Positions 15,993-24,364 of a stretch of 64,000 bases of DNA are shown here, piece after piece. The DNA is from Pirellulaceae bacterium. Its GTDB lineage: Bacteria > Planctomycetota > Planctomycetia > Pirellulales > Pirellulaceae. Made by a program: the position numbers and the translations under genes. The notes beneath the pieces are model-generated. The model did no database searches and had not been told where the DNA came from. It saw only the letters and a list, made by a program, of their open reading frames with translations. The stretch's first letter is position 1; each line of letters starts with the position of its first letter. The DNA is taken from positions 21,495 through 85,494 of the forward strand of contig JAKVCA010000004.1 in assembly GCA_022448315.1 (NCBI GenBank). The letters run 5' to 3'.

Positions 15993-17666
15993 ATGTCGCT
16001 TAAGTATCTCAGCCTTCTGATGCAGAGGCTCCCTCTTTCACTCGTCATAGTCGCCTTCTTGTGCGCTGTTGCAACCGTGACCATCGGCCAACAATTCTCA
16101 AGATCAGTTGCCTTCTACCAAGACGCAGGTGAGGGTTACCAACGACTTGAGATGTCGGTCGGTACAAGTCGGGTTCTGACCTTCAAGTACGACATCCCCA
16201 AAGTCATCATCAATGACGGAACAGTGACTGCAAAACCCGTCTCCCCGAATCAGATCATGCTGCAGGCGATCCGACCGGGCGTTGCAAGCATTTACGTCCA
16301 TAACGCCAAAAATGAAGTCCAACCCATCGACGTCGTGGTTGTCGCGGATACCCGACCTCTGCGTGAGGCGATCGATTCGCTGTTCCCCTCGTCCGAAATT
16401 CGTGTCCGCCCGCTCAACAGCACCGTCGCACTGACCGGATATGCCTCGAGCACCGAGCAGGTTAAACAGATCATGGAGGTGGCGAGAGACTACTTCCCCA
16501 CTGCAATCAATCAAATGCAGGTGGACGGCAACTACAAAGTTCTGCTCAACGCCAAGGTCTTCGAAGTCTCAAGAACCAAACTTCGCCAGATCGGTGTCGA
16601 CTGGGCCGCCATATTGAACGGTGACTTCATCATCAGCAATCCTGGTGCAGGATTTGACCTTCAAACATTCTTTTCGGAGGGGGCATCGACAGGAAGCAGC
16701 ACGGTGGTGGGAGGTATCGTTGATGCCAACAACCAATTCACCGTCCTTCTCGACCTTCTGGAACAGAACAACATGGCCAAAATCCTGGCCGACACCCAAC
16801 TTGTTGCAGACAGCGGCCGAGCGGCCAGTCTGCTCTCGGGCGGAGAGATTCCGATCCCAATTTCAAATGGCTTCGCCACCTCCATTGACTTTCGAGAATT
16901 TGGTACCTCACTGGATTGTGTGCCCATCGTTCAAGCGGACGGCCTGATCCGTCTGGAGATGGTGACCCAGGTTCGTGATGTTGCTGGCGATCTTCGAGAC
17001 AGCGTAACGGGCACTCCCGGATTTCGAACACGGAGCGTCAATACCGCTGTGACGATTCCTGCAGGTCGAACCATTGCGATCGCTGGGATCATTCAGAATC
17101 GATCGGATACTGAAGTCAAAGGCATCCCTGTCTTGATGGACATGCCATGGGTGGGTGGTCTCTTCAGAAGATCCGTGGAGACTTTCAACGAAGTTGATCT
17201 CGTCGTCATCATTCGGCCGGAATTTGTGGGCTCCGTCGATCCCGTGGATATGCCAGAGGGTCCTGGTCGCGCTACCGTACTGCCCAAAGATACCGAGTTC
17301 TACATGAAGGGCTACATCGAAGTGCCCAGTTGTTATCCGCCCAAAGAACTCGGTCCGGTTTTGCCCTTTGAGGATGGTGTCCCTGAAGCAATCCAACCCC
17401 TTCCCACGCAACAGGCTCCCGCGGCCCTGCCAACCAAGCCTGAACCCCTCGCCCCCACCAGCGTTGATCCTTCACTGTCTCAGTATCCCTATGAGCGAAC
17501 AGATTCGTCTCTTGTGAGCGATCGAGGTCTTACGATGGAGTCGCTTCCCGGTACAAAAGGAACAGGCGCTGCCATCCGACTATCCAGTTCACAAACCGAC
17601 ATGAGACCGCCGATGCCGCAAAAACAGATTGTTGTTCCGGCCGGCTATGCTCCACTTCCAAAATAG
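15993..17666 (+). CDS. cpaC: Tad pilus secretin CpaC/RcpA
   Basis: A 557-residue outer-membrane secretin that forms the pilus exit channel. After the signal peptide (VIVAFLCAVATVTIGQQ) come the pilus-formation N-terminal domain (about residues 45-118), a BON-like domain (about 120-190) and the secretin core (about 235-420) with VPIVQADGLIRLEMVTQV and AGIIQNRSDTEVKGIPVL. The C-terminal 130 residues are proline-rich and poorly structured, an extension beyond the normal secretin. Outer-membrane secretins are expected in planctomycetes, which have an outer membrane. The gene starts 182 bases after cpaB with AAGG upstream of the ATG. Confidence 0.93.
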   Translation: MSLKYLSLLMQRLPLSLVIVAFLCAVATVTIGQQFSRSVAFYQDAGEGYQRLEMSVGTSRVLTFKYDIPKVIINDGTVTAKPVSPNQIMLQAIRPGVASIYVHNAKNEVQPIDVVVVADTRPLREAIDSLFPSSEIRVRPLNSTVALTGYASSTEQVKQIMEVARDYFPTAINQMQVDGNYKVLLNAKVFEVSRTKLRQIGVDWAAILNGDFIISNPGAGFDLQTFFSEGASTGSSTVVGGIVDANNQFTVLLDLLEQNNMAKILADTQLVADSGRAASLLSGGEIPIPISNGFATSIDFREFGTSLDCVPIVQADGLIRLEMVTQVRDVAGDLRDSVTGTPGFRTRSVNTAVTIPAGRTIAIAGIIQNRSDTEVKGIPVLMDMPWVGGLFRRSVETFNEVDLVVIIRPEFVGSVDPVDMPEGPGRATVLPKDTEFYMKGYIEVPSCYPPKELGPVLPFEDGVPEAIQPLPTQQAPAALPTKPEPLAPTSVDPSLSQYPYERTDSSLVSDRGLTMESLPGTKGTGAAIRLSSSQTDMRPPMPQKQIVVPAGYAPLPK

Positions 17667-17744
17667 TTCCCAATCTTGAAAGCGTTCGTGAGCTAAGGTT
17701 GATCAGAGTCGGTTTCTGTCCTTCTTCTCTTGGTTCGAATCACA

Positions 17745-18950
17745 ATGTCAGACGCACTCAAGCTAGTCATTGTTGACCCCTGCGATCGTACTCGCGAAGA
17801 TCTCAAACAGACGTTGTTGAGCCTTGAGTCGGCGTGGCTTGAGGCTGAGTGTTCGCGATACGAGTTCTTTCAGGATGTGGTCGAGCAATCGGTCCCCGAC
17901 ATTGGAATCATCAATCTGGATTCCAACGCCGAGCAGGCAATTGCACTCGTCCAGTCAGTTTCCGAAGCGTGCCCTTCATGTAAGCTGATCGTCAGCAGCG
18001 ACTCGAGCGACGGGCAACTGATTCTATCAGCCATTCGGGCAGGCGCCAGAGAGTTCATCAATTCCCCCATTCAGGCAACGGATCTGGTGGCCGCCATTGA
18101 CCGCATAAACCGTCAGTTGGGTAATGGCGAAGCGGCATCCAAGAAGCGAACAGGCAAAGTCATTGCAATATGCGGCGCAAGCGGGGGTACGGGTACGTCC
18201 AGCATTTGCGTCAACCTGTCGACGATGCTCGCAGAGCACGAAGAGACCTCCGTCGCACTTGTCGATCTGGATCTGGCTTTGGGCGCGACCGACGTCTTCC
18301 TCGACATGCTGCCTGAGCATACCCTCTTGGACCTCGTACAAAACGCCGTAAGGCTGGACTTGGCCTTCCTCAAAAAATCACTCGCAAAGCATGAATCCGG
18401 TGTCTACCTGCTTCCACGCCCCGTCCACCTCGACGAAATTCCCGCAGTTGGCATCCAGGAGTTCTCTCAGGTCATCGGTCTGATGCGGGCGGCCTTCAAC
18501 TACATTGTTCTCGACCTGTCGAAATCGTATTCCCCACTGGACATTGAATCCTTGAAACAGGCCGATCATGTTCTACTCGTGACCCAGCTTGACCTGCCTT
18601 CATTGAGGAACGTCGTCCGGATCTTGAACTCCCTTCGACAAATGAACCTCGATGAAAAGGTCGAAATCGTGGTCAATCGAGTCGGTCTCGACAGCGGACA
18701 GATCAGCCTCAAAAAAGCGAAGGAAACGTTGAATCGGGACATTTATTGGCAGGTCCCCAACGACTACGCATCCATCGTGCAATTCCGAAATAATGGCATT
18801 CCGTTGAACCAACTCGCCCCCAAAGCGCTGGTGACTCAATCACTGCAGGGACTCGCCAACCGCCTCGCGGGAATCGAACCTGAAGACGAGGCCAGACGTT
18901 CCGGCTTCAAAGGAAATTGGCTAGGGTTTCTGAAGCAGAAGCAGGCATAA
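17745..18950 (+). CDS. cpaE: CpaE/TadZ-like pilus localisation ATPase
   Basis: A 401-residue protein with a receiver-like N-terminal domain (about residues 5-120) and a MinD/ParA-type ATPase domain (about 140-385). The Walker A region reads GASGGTGTSS, lacking the lysine of ordinary P-loops, a known feature of CpaE/TadZ proteins that localise the pilus machine to the cell pole. Later blocks VALVDLDLALGATD and IVLDLS are the Walker A' and B regions. The receiver domain shows no clear phospho-acceptor triad. ATG 17745 is used; the frame extends to a TTG at 17730. It is the last gene before a strong terminator, with no cpaF/tadA ATPase following. Confidence 0.9.
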   Translation: MSDALKLVIVDPCDRTREDLKQTLLSLESAWLEAECSRYEFFQDVVEQSVPDIGIINLDSNAEQAIALVQSVSEACPSCKLIVSSDSSDGQLILSAIRAGAREFINSPIQATDLVAAIDRINRQLGNGEAASKKRTGKVIAICGASGGTGTSSICVNLSTMLAEHEETSVALVDLDLALGATDVFLDMLPEHTLLDLVQNAVRLDLAFLKKSLAKHESGVYLLPRPVHLDEIPAVGIQEFSQVIGLMRAAFNYIVLDLSKSYSPLDIESLKQADHVLLVTQLDLPSLRNVVRILNSLRQMNLDEKVEIVVNRVGLDSGQISLKKAKETLNRDIYWQVPNDYASIVQFRNNGIPLNQLAPKALVTQSLQGLANRLAGIEPEDEARRSGFKGNWLGFLKQKQA

Positions 18951-18951
18951 A

Positions 18952-18976
18952 AAAAGGGCCTCGGAAAGGCCCTTTT
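18952..18976. terminator. Bidirectional terminator between cpaE and the cytochrome-WD40 gene
   Basis: A perfect 10-bp stem (18952-18961 with 18967-18976, loop CGGAA) lies directly after the cpaE stop and 28 bases after the stop of the convergent minus-strand gene. The plus side ends in four T, the minus side in seven T, so it can end both transcripts. Confidence 0.85.
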
Positions 18977-19003
18977 GGAATACCCTCTGAAGGTGGATGC
19001 CTA

Positions 19004-21733
19004 TCAGGCAGAGATCCCCTGCAACTCTTGGCGTTGCTGATCGATCTCCAAAAGCTTCTTCTCGAGAGCTTCGACTTCGGTCGTTGCAGCATCCACCGCC
19101 GCCTGTTGAGCCGACACTTTATTCTGCGTTTCAGCCAACGACTTCTTGATTCCGTTCATTTTTACCACCATCTCATCAGCCACCTTCTTCCCCGCCTCCA
19201 GGGCCGTGGCGTTTTCAGTCAATTGCTTTTTCAGCGAAGTGATCGACTGATTGAGTTCCGTGATCTTTGTCTTAGCATCCTCCAAGGCCTGCTGTTTCCC
19301 AACCTGAAGTTCCGTCAGTTGTTTCACGGCTGCTGCGAGTTCCTTGTCTTCACCCGCAAGTTCCAACGCGGCGGACGCGTGTTTCACCGCATCACCCAGT
19401 GCTGCGACGCCCTGAGTCATTTTTTGAACCGAGACCGTCATGGCCTTCGAATTCGTTTCCGCTTTGGTCATCGTTTGCTGCATGCCGTTGCCCTGCTCGG
19501 ACAGTTCTCCAAGTTTCGAAACCTGAGCCGAATGCTGACTCTCAGCGGTGGCCATCTCGGAGGTTTTTGTGGTCAGCAGTTGCGTAACTTCGGCCAACGC
19601 CGTTTCGGCTTGAGAAAGTGCTTCAGCCTTCGATTCCCACTCGGCTTCGGTTTTCTGACTCAAGGCCGAAAACTCTGCCATCTTGGCGACGAATTGAACC
19701 TCTGACTTCCAGCGATTGACTTCGCTCTGCGCTGCCGCATGTGCCTTCTCTGCCACCGCCACGACTTCGTTTTGCTTTTCGAGTTCAGCGGACATGGTCA
19801 CTTGAGACTTGTTCATTTCGGCCATGCTGGCAACGAGCTTGGCGATCTCAACCTCCAGCATCTTGATGGCCACTTTTCGCTCTTGGATCTTTTTTGTCAG
19901 CTCTGCAATGTTGGCCTTCTTTACTTCCGCAGATTTCTGGTGCTTGGCGAGCGTCGCTCTACGAGCGTCGAGAGCTTTTGCTGCTGCCGCGGCAACCTGT
20001 TTCAATTCAGGGTCGCCTCCAGACGAATTTGCGGCCTCGGCGAGTTTATCTCCTGCCAACTGCAATGAGGGGAGGACTTTCTGAATGACGGCAATCGACT
20101 CCGATAACGACGTTGCCATGGTCATGTTGTCGGCAAGCATCTTTTCATCCGACGCTTGAGCCGCAACAGCCGCATTAAGGTTTGTCTCTTTGGTCGACAT
20201 GTCCTGCGTGCTCTGAGTCAGTTTCGTTCGAACAGCGACAAGCTGCGTGTCCATTTCCTTCTGTTTCGCCTGCTCAGGCGTAAGTTTTGCTGTCGCCTCA
20301 CCAAGCGTTTTTTCGGCCAACGTCAGTCGACTCTCAAGTGATGGAGGAGTGACCTCGAGACGTCCAACTTCTTTCCCGTCCGCGGAAAACACAATCGCGT
20401 TGCCAGCCCAATCACCGACAACAATCTGATTTGTTTCATCGCAGTGGGTGACTGAAGTACCGATGTCGGCCAAACCACTGAAGGCTGCAAGTTGTTTACC
20501 TGCCTGATCCCACAGTTTCCCCGTCCGATCTCTCCCCGTCGTCACGAGTCGGCCATCGCGGGCGAACTCCACCGCCTGCGTTCCACCGCCGTGGGCGTTC
20601 CAACTGCGGACCTGCCCACCGTTCTCCATCTCCCAAAGCTTGACGGTTCCGTCCTCGCTGCAAGACGCGAGCAGATTCGAATCACCTCGCCAAGACAAAC
20701 CGGTAACCGCGGCCCCATGCCCTGGAAGTGTTAAATACTCTCGCCCGGTAAACGTTTCCCAGACATGGATCCCGCCATTTCGATCGGCTGTCGCCAACAA
20801 CACTCCATCTGGGCTGAACTCACCGGCCGTCAACCACTCTGTATGTTTTTTAACTTCAAACGCCAGTTCTTCCGTCGCGGTGGAGTACACGCGAACCATT
20901 TTCTGAGGACCACCTACGAAGACCTGTTGTTGATCTGGGCTCAAATCAGCCGTCAAAATGGCATCGATCTCTTCGTCAAGCGTCGCCAACCGACGCCCTG
21001 ACCTGAGATCCCAGATGGCGACGATGCCTTGTGCACCGGGTCGTCCGCCAGCTCCCATGAGTAGAGATCCGTTCCGACTGAACTTCAGGACATTGATGAT
21101 GCCTTCGGGAAAGTCAAGGATACCAGTCAATTCCCGCGTCGCTGTGTCGTACAACTGCACCTGCCCCGGTCCAGCGAGGGCCATGACCGAAGCCCAAGGA
21201 CTCGTATGCATGGTCAAAACCGCATTCGCCCGGCTGACCACGTTGGAGGGTTGCAATTCAAGGTGGGCCGGACTGATCACCACAGCCGGCCTTTCCAACG
21301 GTGAAGCGTCGAGTGCGGCGACCTTGGGCTTATTCGACATCCGCGCCTTACTCGACTTGTTTTCAAGGGCCCCTTGCTCAATCCACTGGCTTAGAAGGCT
21401 AATCTCCTCATCTGGAATGCGAGGCGAATCCGGCGGCATGGCGGGTTCATCATCATGATTGACCAGTGCAAAGAGATAGCTGCCACCCACATCCCCGGGG
21501 GAAACGACCTCACCAGAACCACCACCCAGCATCAGGCTGGTGTAGTTCGTGACGTCCAAGTCCCCATTTTTTTTGTCCGGGTTATGACAGGCCGCACAAC
21601 GGGTTCGAAACATCGGCTTGATGTGATCTTCAAAGGTCACCTTTTCCTGTCCGAGAACATTGTCGCTCAGGACGAAAATCAAGCAAACAAGGGTCCATGT
21701 CACCCGATGAAAGCACACTTTAGTGGCATCCAT
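19004..21733 (-). CDS. Planctomycete cytochrome c domain, WD40 propeller and coiled-coil fusion protein
   Basis: A 909-residue secreted protein, last gene of the four-gene cassette. A signal peptide (VTWTLVCLIFVLSDNVLG) precedes a planctomycete-type cytochrome c domain with C46-A-A-C49-H50 followed by the block PPDSPRIPDEEISLLSQWIE. A WD40 propeller covers about residues 170-460 (repeats such as GHGAAVTGLSWRGDSNLLAS). The last 440 residues are a long alanine, glutamate and lysine heptad-rich coiled coil. The heme domain and propeller are common in planctomycetes; the very long coiled coil after them is less so. ATG 21733 has GGAGA upstream. Function unknown; an extracellular or periplasmic electron-transfer scaffold is a guess. 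Confidence 0.9.
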   Translation of the reverse strand: MDATKVCFHRVTWTLVCLIFVLSDNVLGQEKVTFEDHIKPMFRTRCAACHNPDKKNGDLDVTNYTSLMLGGGSGEVVSPGDVGGSYLFALVNHDDEPAMPPDSPRIPDEEISLLSQWIEQGALENKSSKARMSNKPKVAALDASPLERPAVVISPAHLELQPSNVVSRANAVLTMHTSPWASVMALAGPGQVQLYDTATRELTGILDFPEGIINVLKFSRNGSLLMGAGGRPGAQGIVAIWDLRSGRRLATLDEEIDAILTADLSPDQQQVFVGGPQKMVRVYSTATEELAFEVKKHTEWLTAGEFSPDGVLLATADRNGGIHVWETFTGREYLTLPGHGAAVTGLSWRGDSNLLASCSEDGTVKLWEMENGGQVRSWNAHGGGTQAVEFARDGRLVTTGRDRTGKLWDQAGKQLAAFSGLADIGTSVTHCDETNQIVVGDWAGNAIVFSADGKEVGRLEVTPPSLESRLTLAEKTLGEATAKLTPEQAKQKEMDTQLVAVRTKLTQSTQDMSTKETNLNAAVAAQASDEKMLADNMTMATSLSESIAVIQKVLPSLQLAGDKLAEAANSSGGDPELKQVAAAAAKALDARRATLAKHQKSAEVKKANIAELTKKIQERKVAIKMLEVEIAKLVASMAEMNKSQVTMSAELEKQNEVVAVAEKAHAAAQSEVNRWKSEVQFVAKMAEFSALSQKTEAEWESKAEALSQAETALAEVTQLLTTKTSEMATAESQHSAQVSKLGELSEQGNGMQQTMTKAETNSKAMTVSVQKMTQGVAALGDAVKHASAALELAGEDKELAAAVKQLTELQVGKQQALEDAKTKITELNQSITSLKKQLTENATALEAGKKVADEMVVKMNGIKKSLAETQNKVSAQQAAVDAATTEVEALEKKLLEIDQQRQELQGISA

Positions 21734-21791
21734 AAATCTCTCCGAACCTCAGTGGTCAGCCCAGAACCTCTTCCGGGGCATGCATGTTCGT

Positions 21792-24275
21792 CTAGTGGTT
21801 AAAAACGAATTCGCGTGAATTCAACAGGGCCCAAAAAGCATCCCTCAATGCCTTATCTTGATCCCCCTCACTGGCGACGAGTTCAACCAGTTGGCTGATC
21901 TCTTTTTCCGTGGGTTCGCGGGTCAAGACTCGCACGTAAAGTGACTTAACAATGTCGGGAACGCTTTTCCCTTCGGCGAGCAACGCCTTCACCAAACCAC
22001 CCTGCTCGACCTTCGATTGAACCGTATCCCCGTTCAGCAAATGCAACGCCTGAGACAGGTTCGGCTCCATTTTTACTTCGCACGAGCAAACCGTCTCGCG
22101 AGACGCCCGCCCGAAAGTCGTCAGGAAGTAAGTTGACGTGTTTCCGTCTGCAATCTGAACCGCTCTCGCGCCCAACGGCAAACCGGTAAATTTGTTTTTG
22201 GTGGTTGTGACCTGCGTGATCATGTCGAGCAAAACCTCGGCCCTGACCCGTCGAAGACTCGCGTGTGAAAAGTTGGTCGTATCCGACGCGTTTGAGTCAT
22301 TCGTGGCAGTACTTAGCTGGTACATTCTCGACGTGCAGATATCACGCACCAACCGCTTGAAGTCGTACTCGTATTCGGTGAACTTCCCAGCCAAAGCCTG
22401 TAGCAGTTCTTCATTGACCGCCGGATTGCTCACGCGAACGTCATCCACGTCATTGATAATCCCCCGCCCGAAGAAGTGGGCCCAAACCACATTGGAGAGG
22501 TTGGTGGCGAAGAACGGATTCTCTGCCGATGCTAACCAGCCGGCGAGCACCTCTCGTCGATCCTTACCCTTAAGGTCGGGAACGTCTCCGCCGAGAAACT
22601 TCGGCGTCATCACCCGATTTCCCACCAGATGACGAACCTCGCCACTTCCCGAATTGAACACGATCGTTTCTCTCGGGTCTTCTCCTCGTTTTCGACCGAT
22701 CTGGGAAAAGAACGCTGCAAAACTGTAGTAGTCATCCATCGTCCAACGGTCGAAAGGATGGTTGTGGCACTGTGCACACTGGATTCTCATCCCCATGAAG
22801 ACTTGGGCGATGTTTTCGGCCACTTTGAGCGTGTCCGTCTCACTTTGGAAGTAGTTGGTTGCCGCGTTGGCAAACGTTCCTCCCTTGGACGAAATCAGCT
22901 CCCGAACCATCTGATCGATGGGGACATTGTCGGCCACCCGTGTCTGCAACCAGTTGTAGTAAAGAAGCATCGACTTGTAAGAAACCTGATTGGATGATTT
23001 GATCTGAAGCAACTCCGACCATTTCATCACCCACATTTCCACAAATTCTTTTCGGTCCAGCAGCGCGTCAACCAGCTTCACACGCTTATTCGGATCATCG
23101 TCCGACATGAACGCATAGTACTCTTCTTCAGTAGGAAGCACACCGCAGATATCAATACTCACGCGACGAAGAAATTCCTCATCCGTACATAGATCACTCG
23201 GGTTGATTCTCAGCTTCTTGAGCTTCTCATAGGAGAGTTCGTCAATGTAGTTGTTGGCAACAATCTCATTCCATTGGAATTGAAGGTCCTTAGGCAATGT
23301 GATGTACTGCCGACCCACCGTGTGGGTATCGAATCGAGCCATCACAAACGCCTCGCCACGATTCGTCGCGGTGATCAAACCGTCCTGACTCACCATCGCG
23401 GAGTTGTCATTATTTGAACTGAAGTAGGCAAGACTGGTCACATCGCGATCAGTCCCATCGCTGTATTTCGCCCGAACCATCAACTTCTGCGTGGAACCTT
23501 CACCGTTAAGCACCCCGCCCTTAGGAAATAGCTCGACCGACACCACTGTAGGAACTTCTCCGGGGTCGTTGACCGCACCGTCTTTCAACCACTCAAGCAA
23601 AGTCGCATAGTACTCATCACCGACCTGGATTCGCTGTCCGCCGCCATGAGCGACCGCACCGACTCCCTTTTCGAGCAACAGGCTACGTTCAGGAAGAGCC
23701 AGATCAACGCGTCGGCCTACCATTTCTCTTGTGAGACGGTGGTGATCTCCATCAGGATCAAATCCGAAAAGAGAGAGGCGAAAGCCTTCTTTTCCCCGTG
23801 CTGCACCGTGACAACTTCCCTGATTGCACCCTGTTTTCATGAAGACCGGCATCACGTCGATCTTGAAGCTAACGGGGGGATGCTCGGTCGATCGCTCGAC
23901 TTTCACCGGAAGCGTTTTCGAAACGCCTGAGTAACTCACCGTGACCGTGGTTTCACCATCAGAGATCGGCACCAATCGATCCTCTTGCCACTTCGCCACC
24001 CCCTCGTTGGCAACAGAGACCAACATCGCATCTGTGACATCGTCCGTGAGGCCATTGGGTTTTCGAATCTGAGCGATCACCCTCTGGAGGTCTCGATCTG
24101 TGGTCAAGAATATCTCTTCCGGGAAGACACTCAGTTCAAATTCTGACGCTTCTGGTTCCTGCCCTTTCGCAACTTTGAAGGCACTCTCGCAAAGACACAC
24201 GAAAGACCCGACCACCAACGTTCCGACAGCCAAAACCTGTCGAAAAGAGGCTTGTTTGTATGATAACGCTCGCAT
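21792..24275 (-). CDS. DUF1549/DUF1553 protein with N-terminal cysteine motif and Ig-like domain
   Basis: An 827-residue secreted protein. After the signal peptide (LAVGTLVVGSFVCLC) comes an N-terminal Ig-like segment, then C150-N-Q-G-S-C155-H156, a CxxxxCH variant of a heme-c motif. A bacterial Ig-like (Big2-type) domain follows at about 245-330, the DUF1549 domain at about 335-545 with C500-A-Q-C503-H504 (a regular CxxCH), and DUF1553 at about 575-805. The set DUF1549/DUF1553 is nearly restricted to planctomycetes and related bacteria, often beside DUF1501. No enzymatic activity is established. ATG 24275 has GGAG 10 bases upstream, and the gene lies 89 bases after the PPC gene. Confidence 0.92.
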   Translation of the reverse strand: MRALSYKQASFRQVLAVGTLVVGSFVCLCESAFKVAKGQEPEASEFELSVFPEEIFLTTDRDLQRVIAQIRKPNGLTDDVTDAMLVSVANEGVAKWQEDRLVPISDGETTVTVSYSGVSKTLPVKVERSTEHPPVSFKIDVMPVFMKTGCNQGSCHGAARGKEGFRLSLFGFDPDGDHHRLTREMVGRRVDLALPERSLLLEKGVGAVAHGGGQRIQVGDEYYATLLEWLKDGAVNDPGEVPTVVSVELFPKGGVLNGEGSTQKLMVRAKYSDGTDRDVTSLAYFSSNNDNSAMVSQDGLITATNRGEAFVMARFDTHTVGRQYITLPKDLQFQWNEIVANNYIDELSYEKLKKLRINPSDLCTDEEFLRRVSIDICGVLPTEEEYYAFMSDDDPNKRVKLVDALLDRKEFVEMWVMKWSELLQIKSSNQVSYKSMLLYYNWLQTRVADNVPIDQMVRELISSKGGTFANAATNYFQSETDTLKVAENIAQVFMGMRIQCAQCHNHPFDRWTMDDYYSFAAFFSQIGRKRGEDPRETIVFNSGSGEVRHLVGNRVMTPKFLGGDVPDLKGKDRREVLAGWLASAENPFFATNLSNVVWAHFFGRGIINDVDDVRVSNPAVNEELLQALAGKFTEYEYDFKRLVRDICTSRMYQLSTATNDSNASDTTNFSHASLRRVRAEVLLDMITQVTTTKNKFTGLPLGARAVQIADGNTSTYFLTTFGRASRETVCSCEVKMEPNLSQALHLLNGDTVQSKVEQGGLVKALLAEGKSVPDIVKSLYVRVLTREPTEKEISQLVELVASEGDQDKALRDAFWALLNSREFVFNH

Positions 24276-24364
24276 CGAACTCTAGCTCCAATCGCTGCTA
24301 TCAAATGGATCGTGTCGGAATTAGACTTTTGAACCGCTGGCACCCGAAGGTCTCAGCAGGACTC

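Noticed and set aside
18917..19705. 262-codon plus-strand frame opposite the coiled-coil part of the WD40 protein
   Set aside because: Its residues are the antisense of an A/E/K coiled coil; the frame is a by-product of composition.
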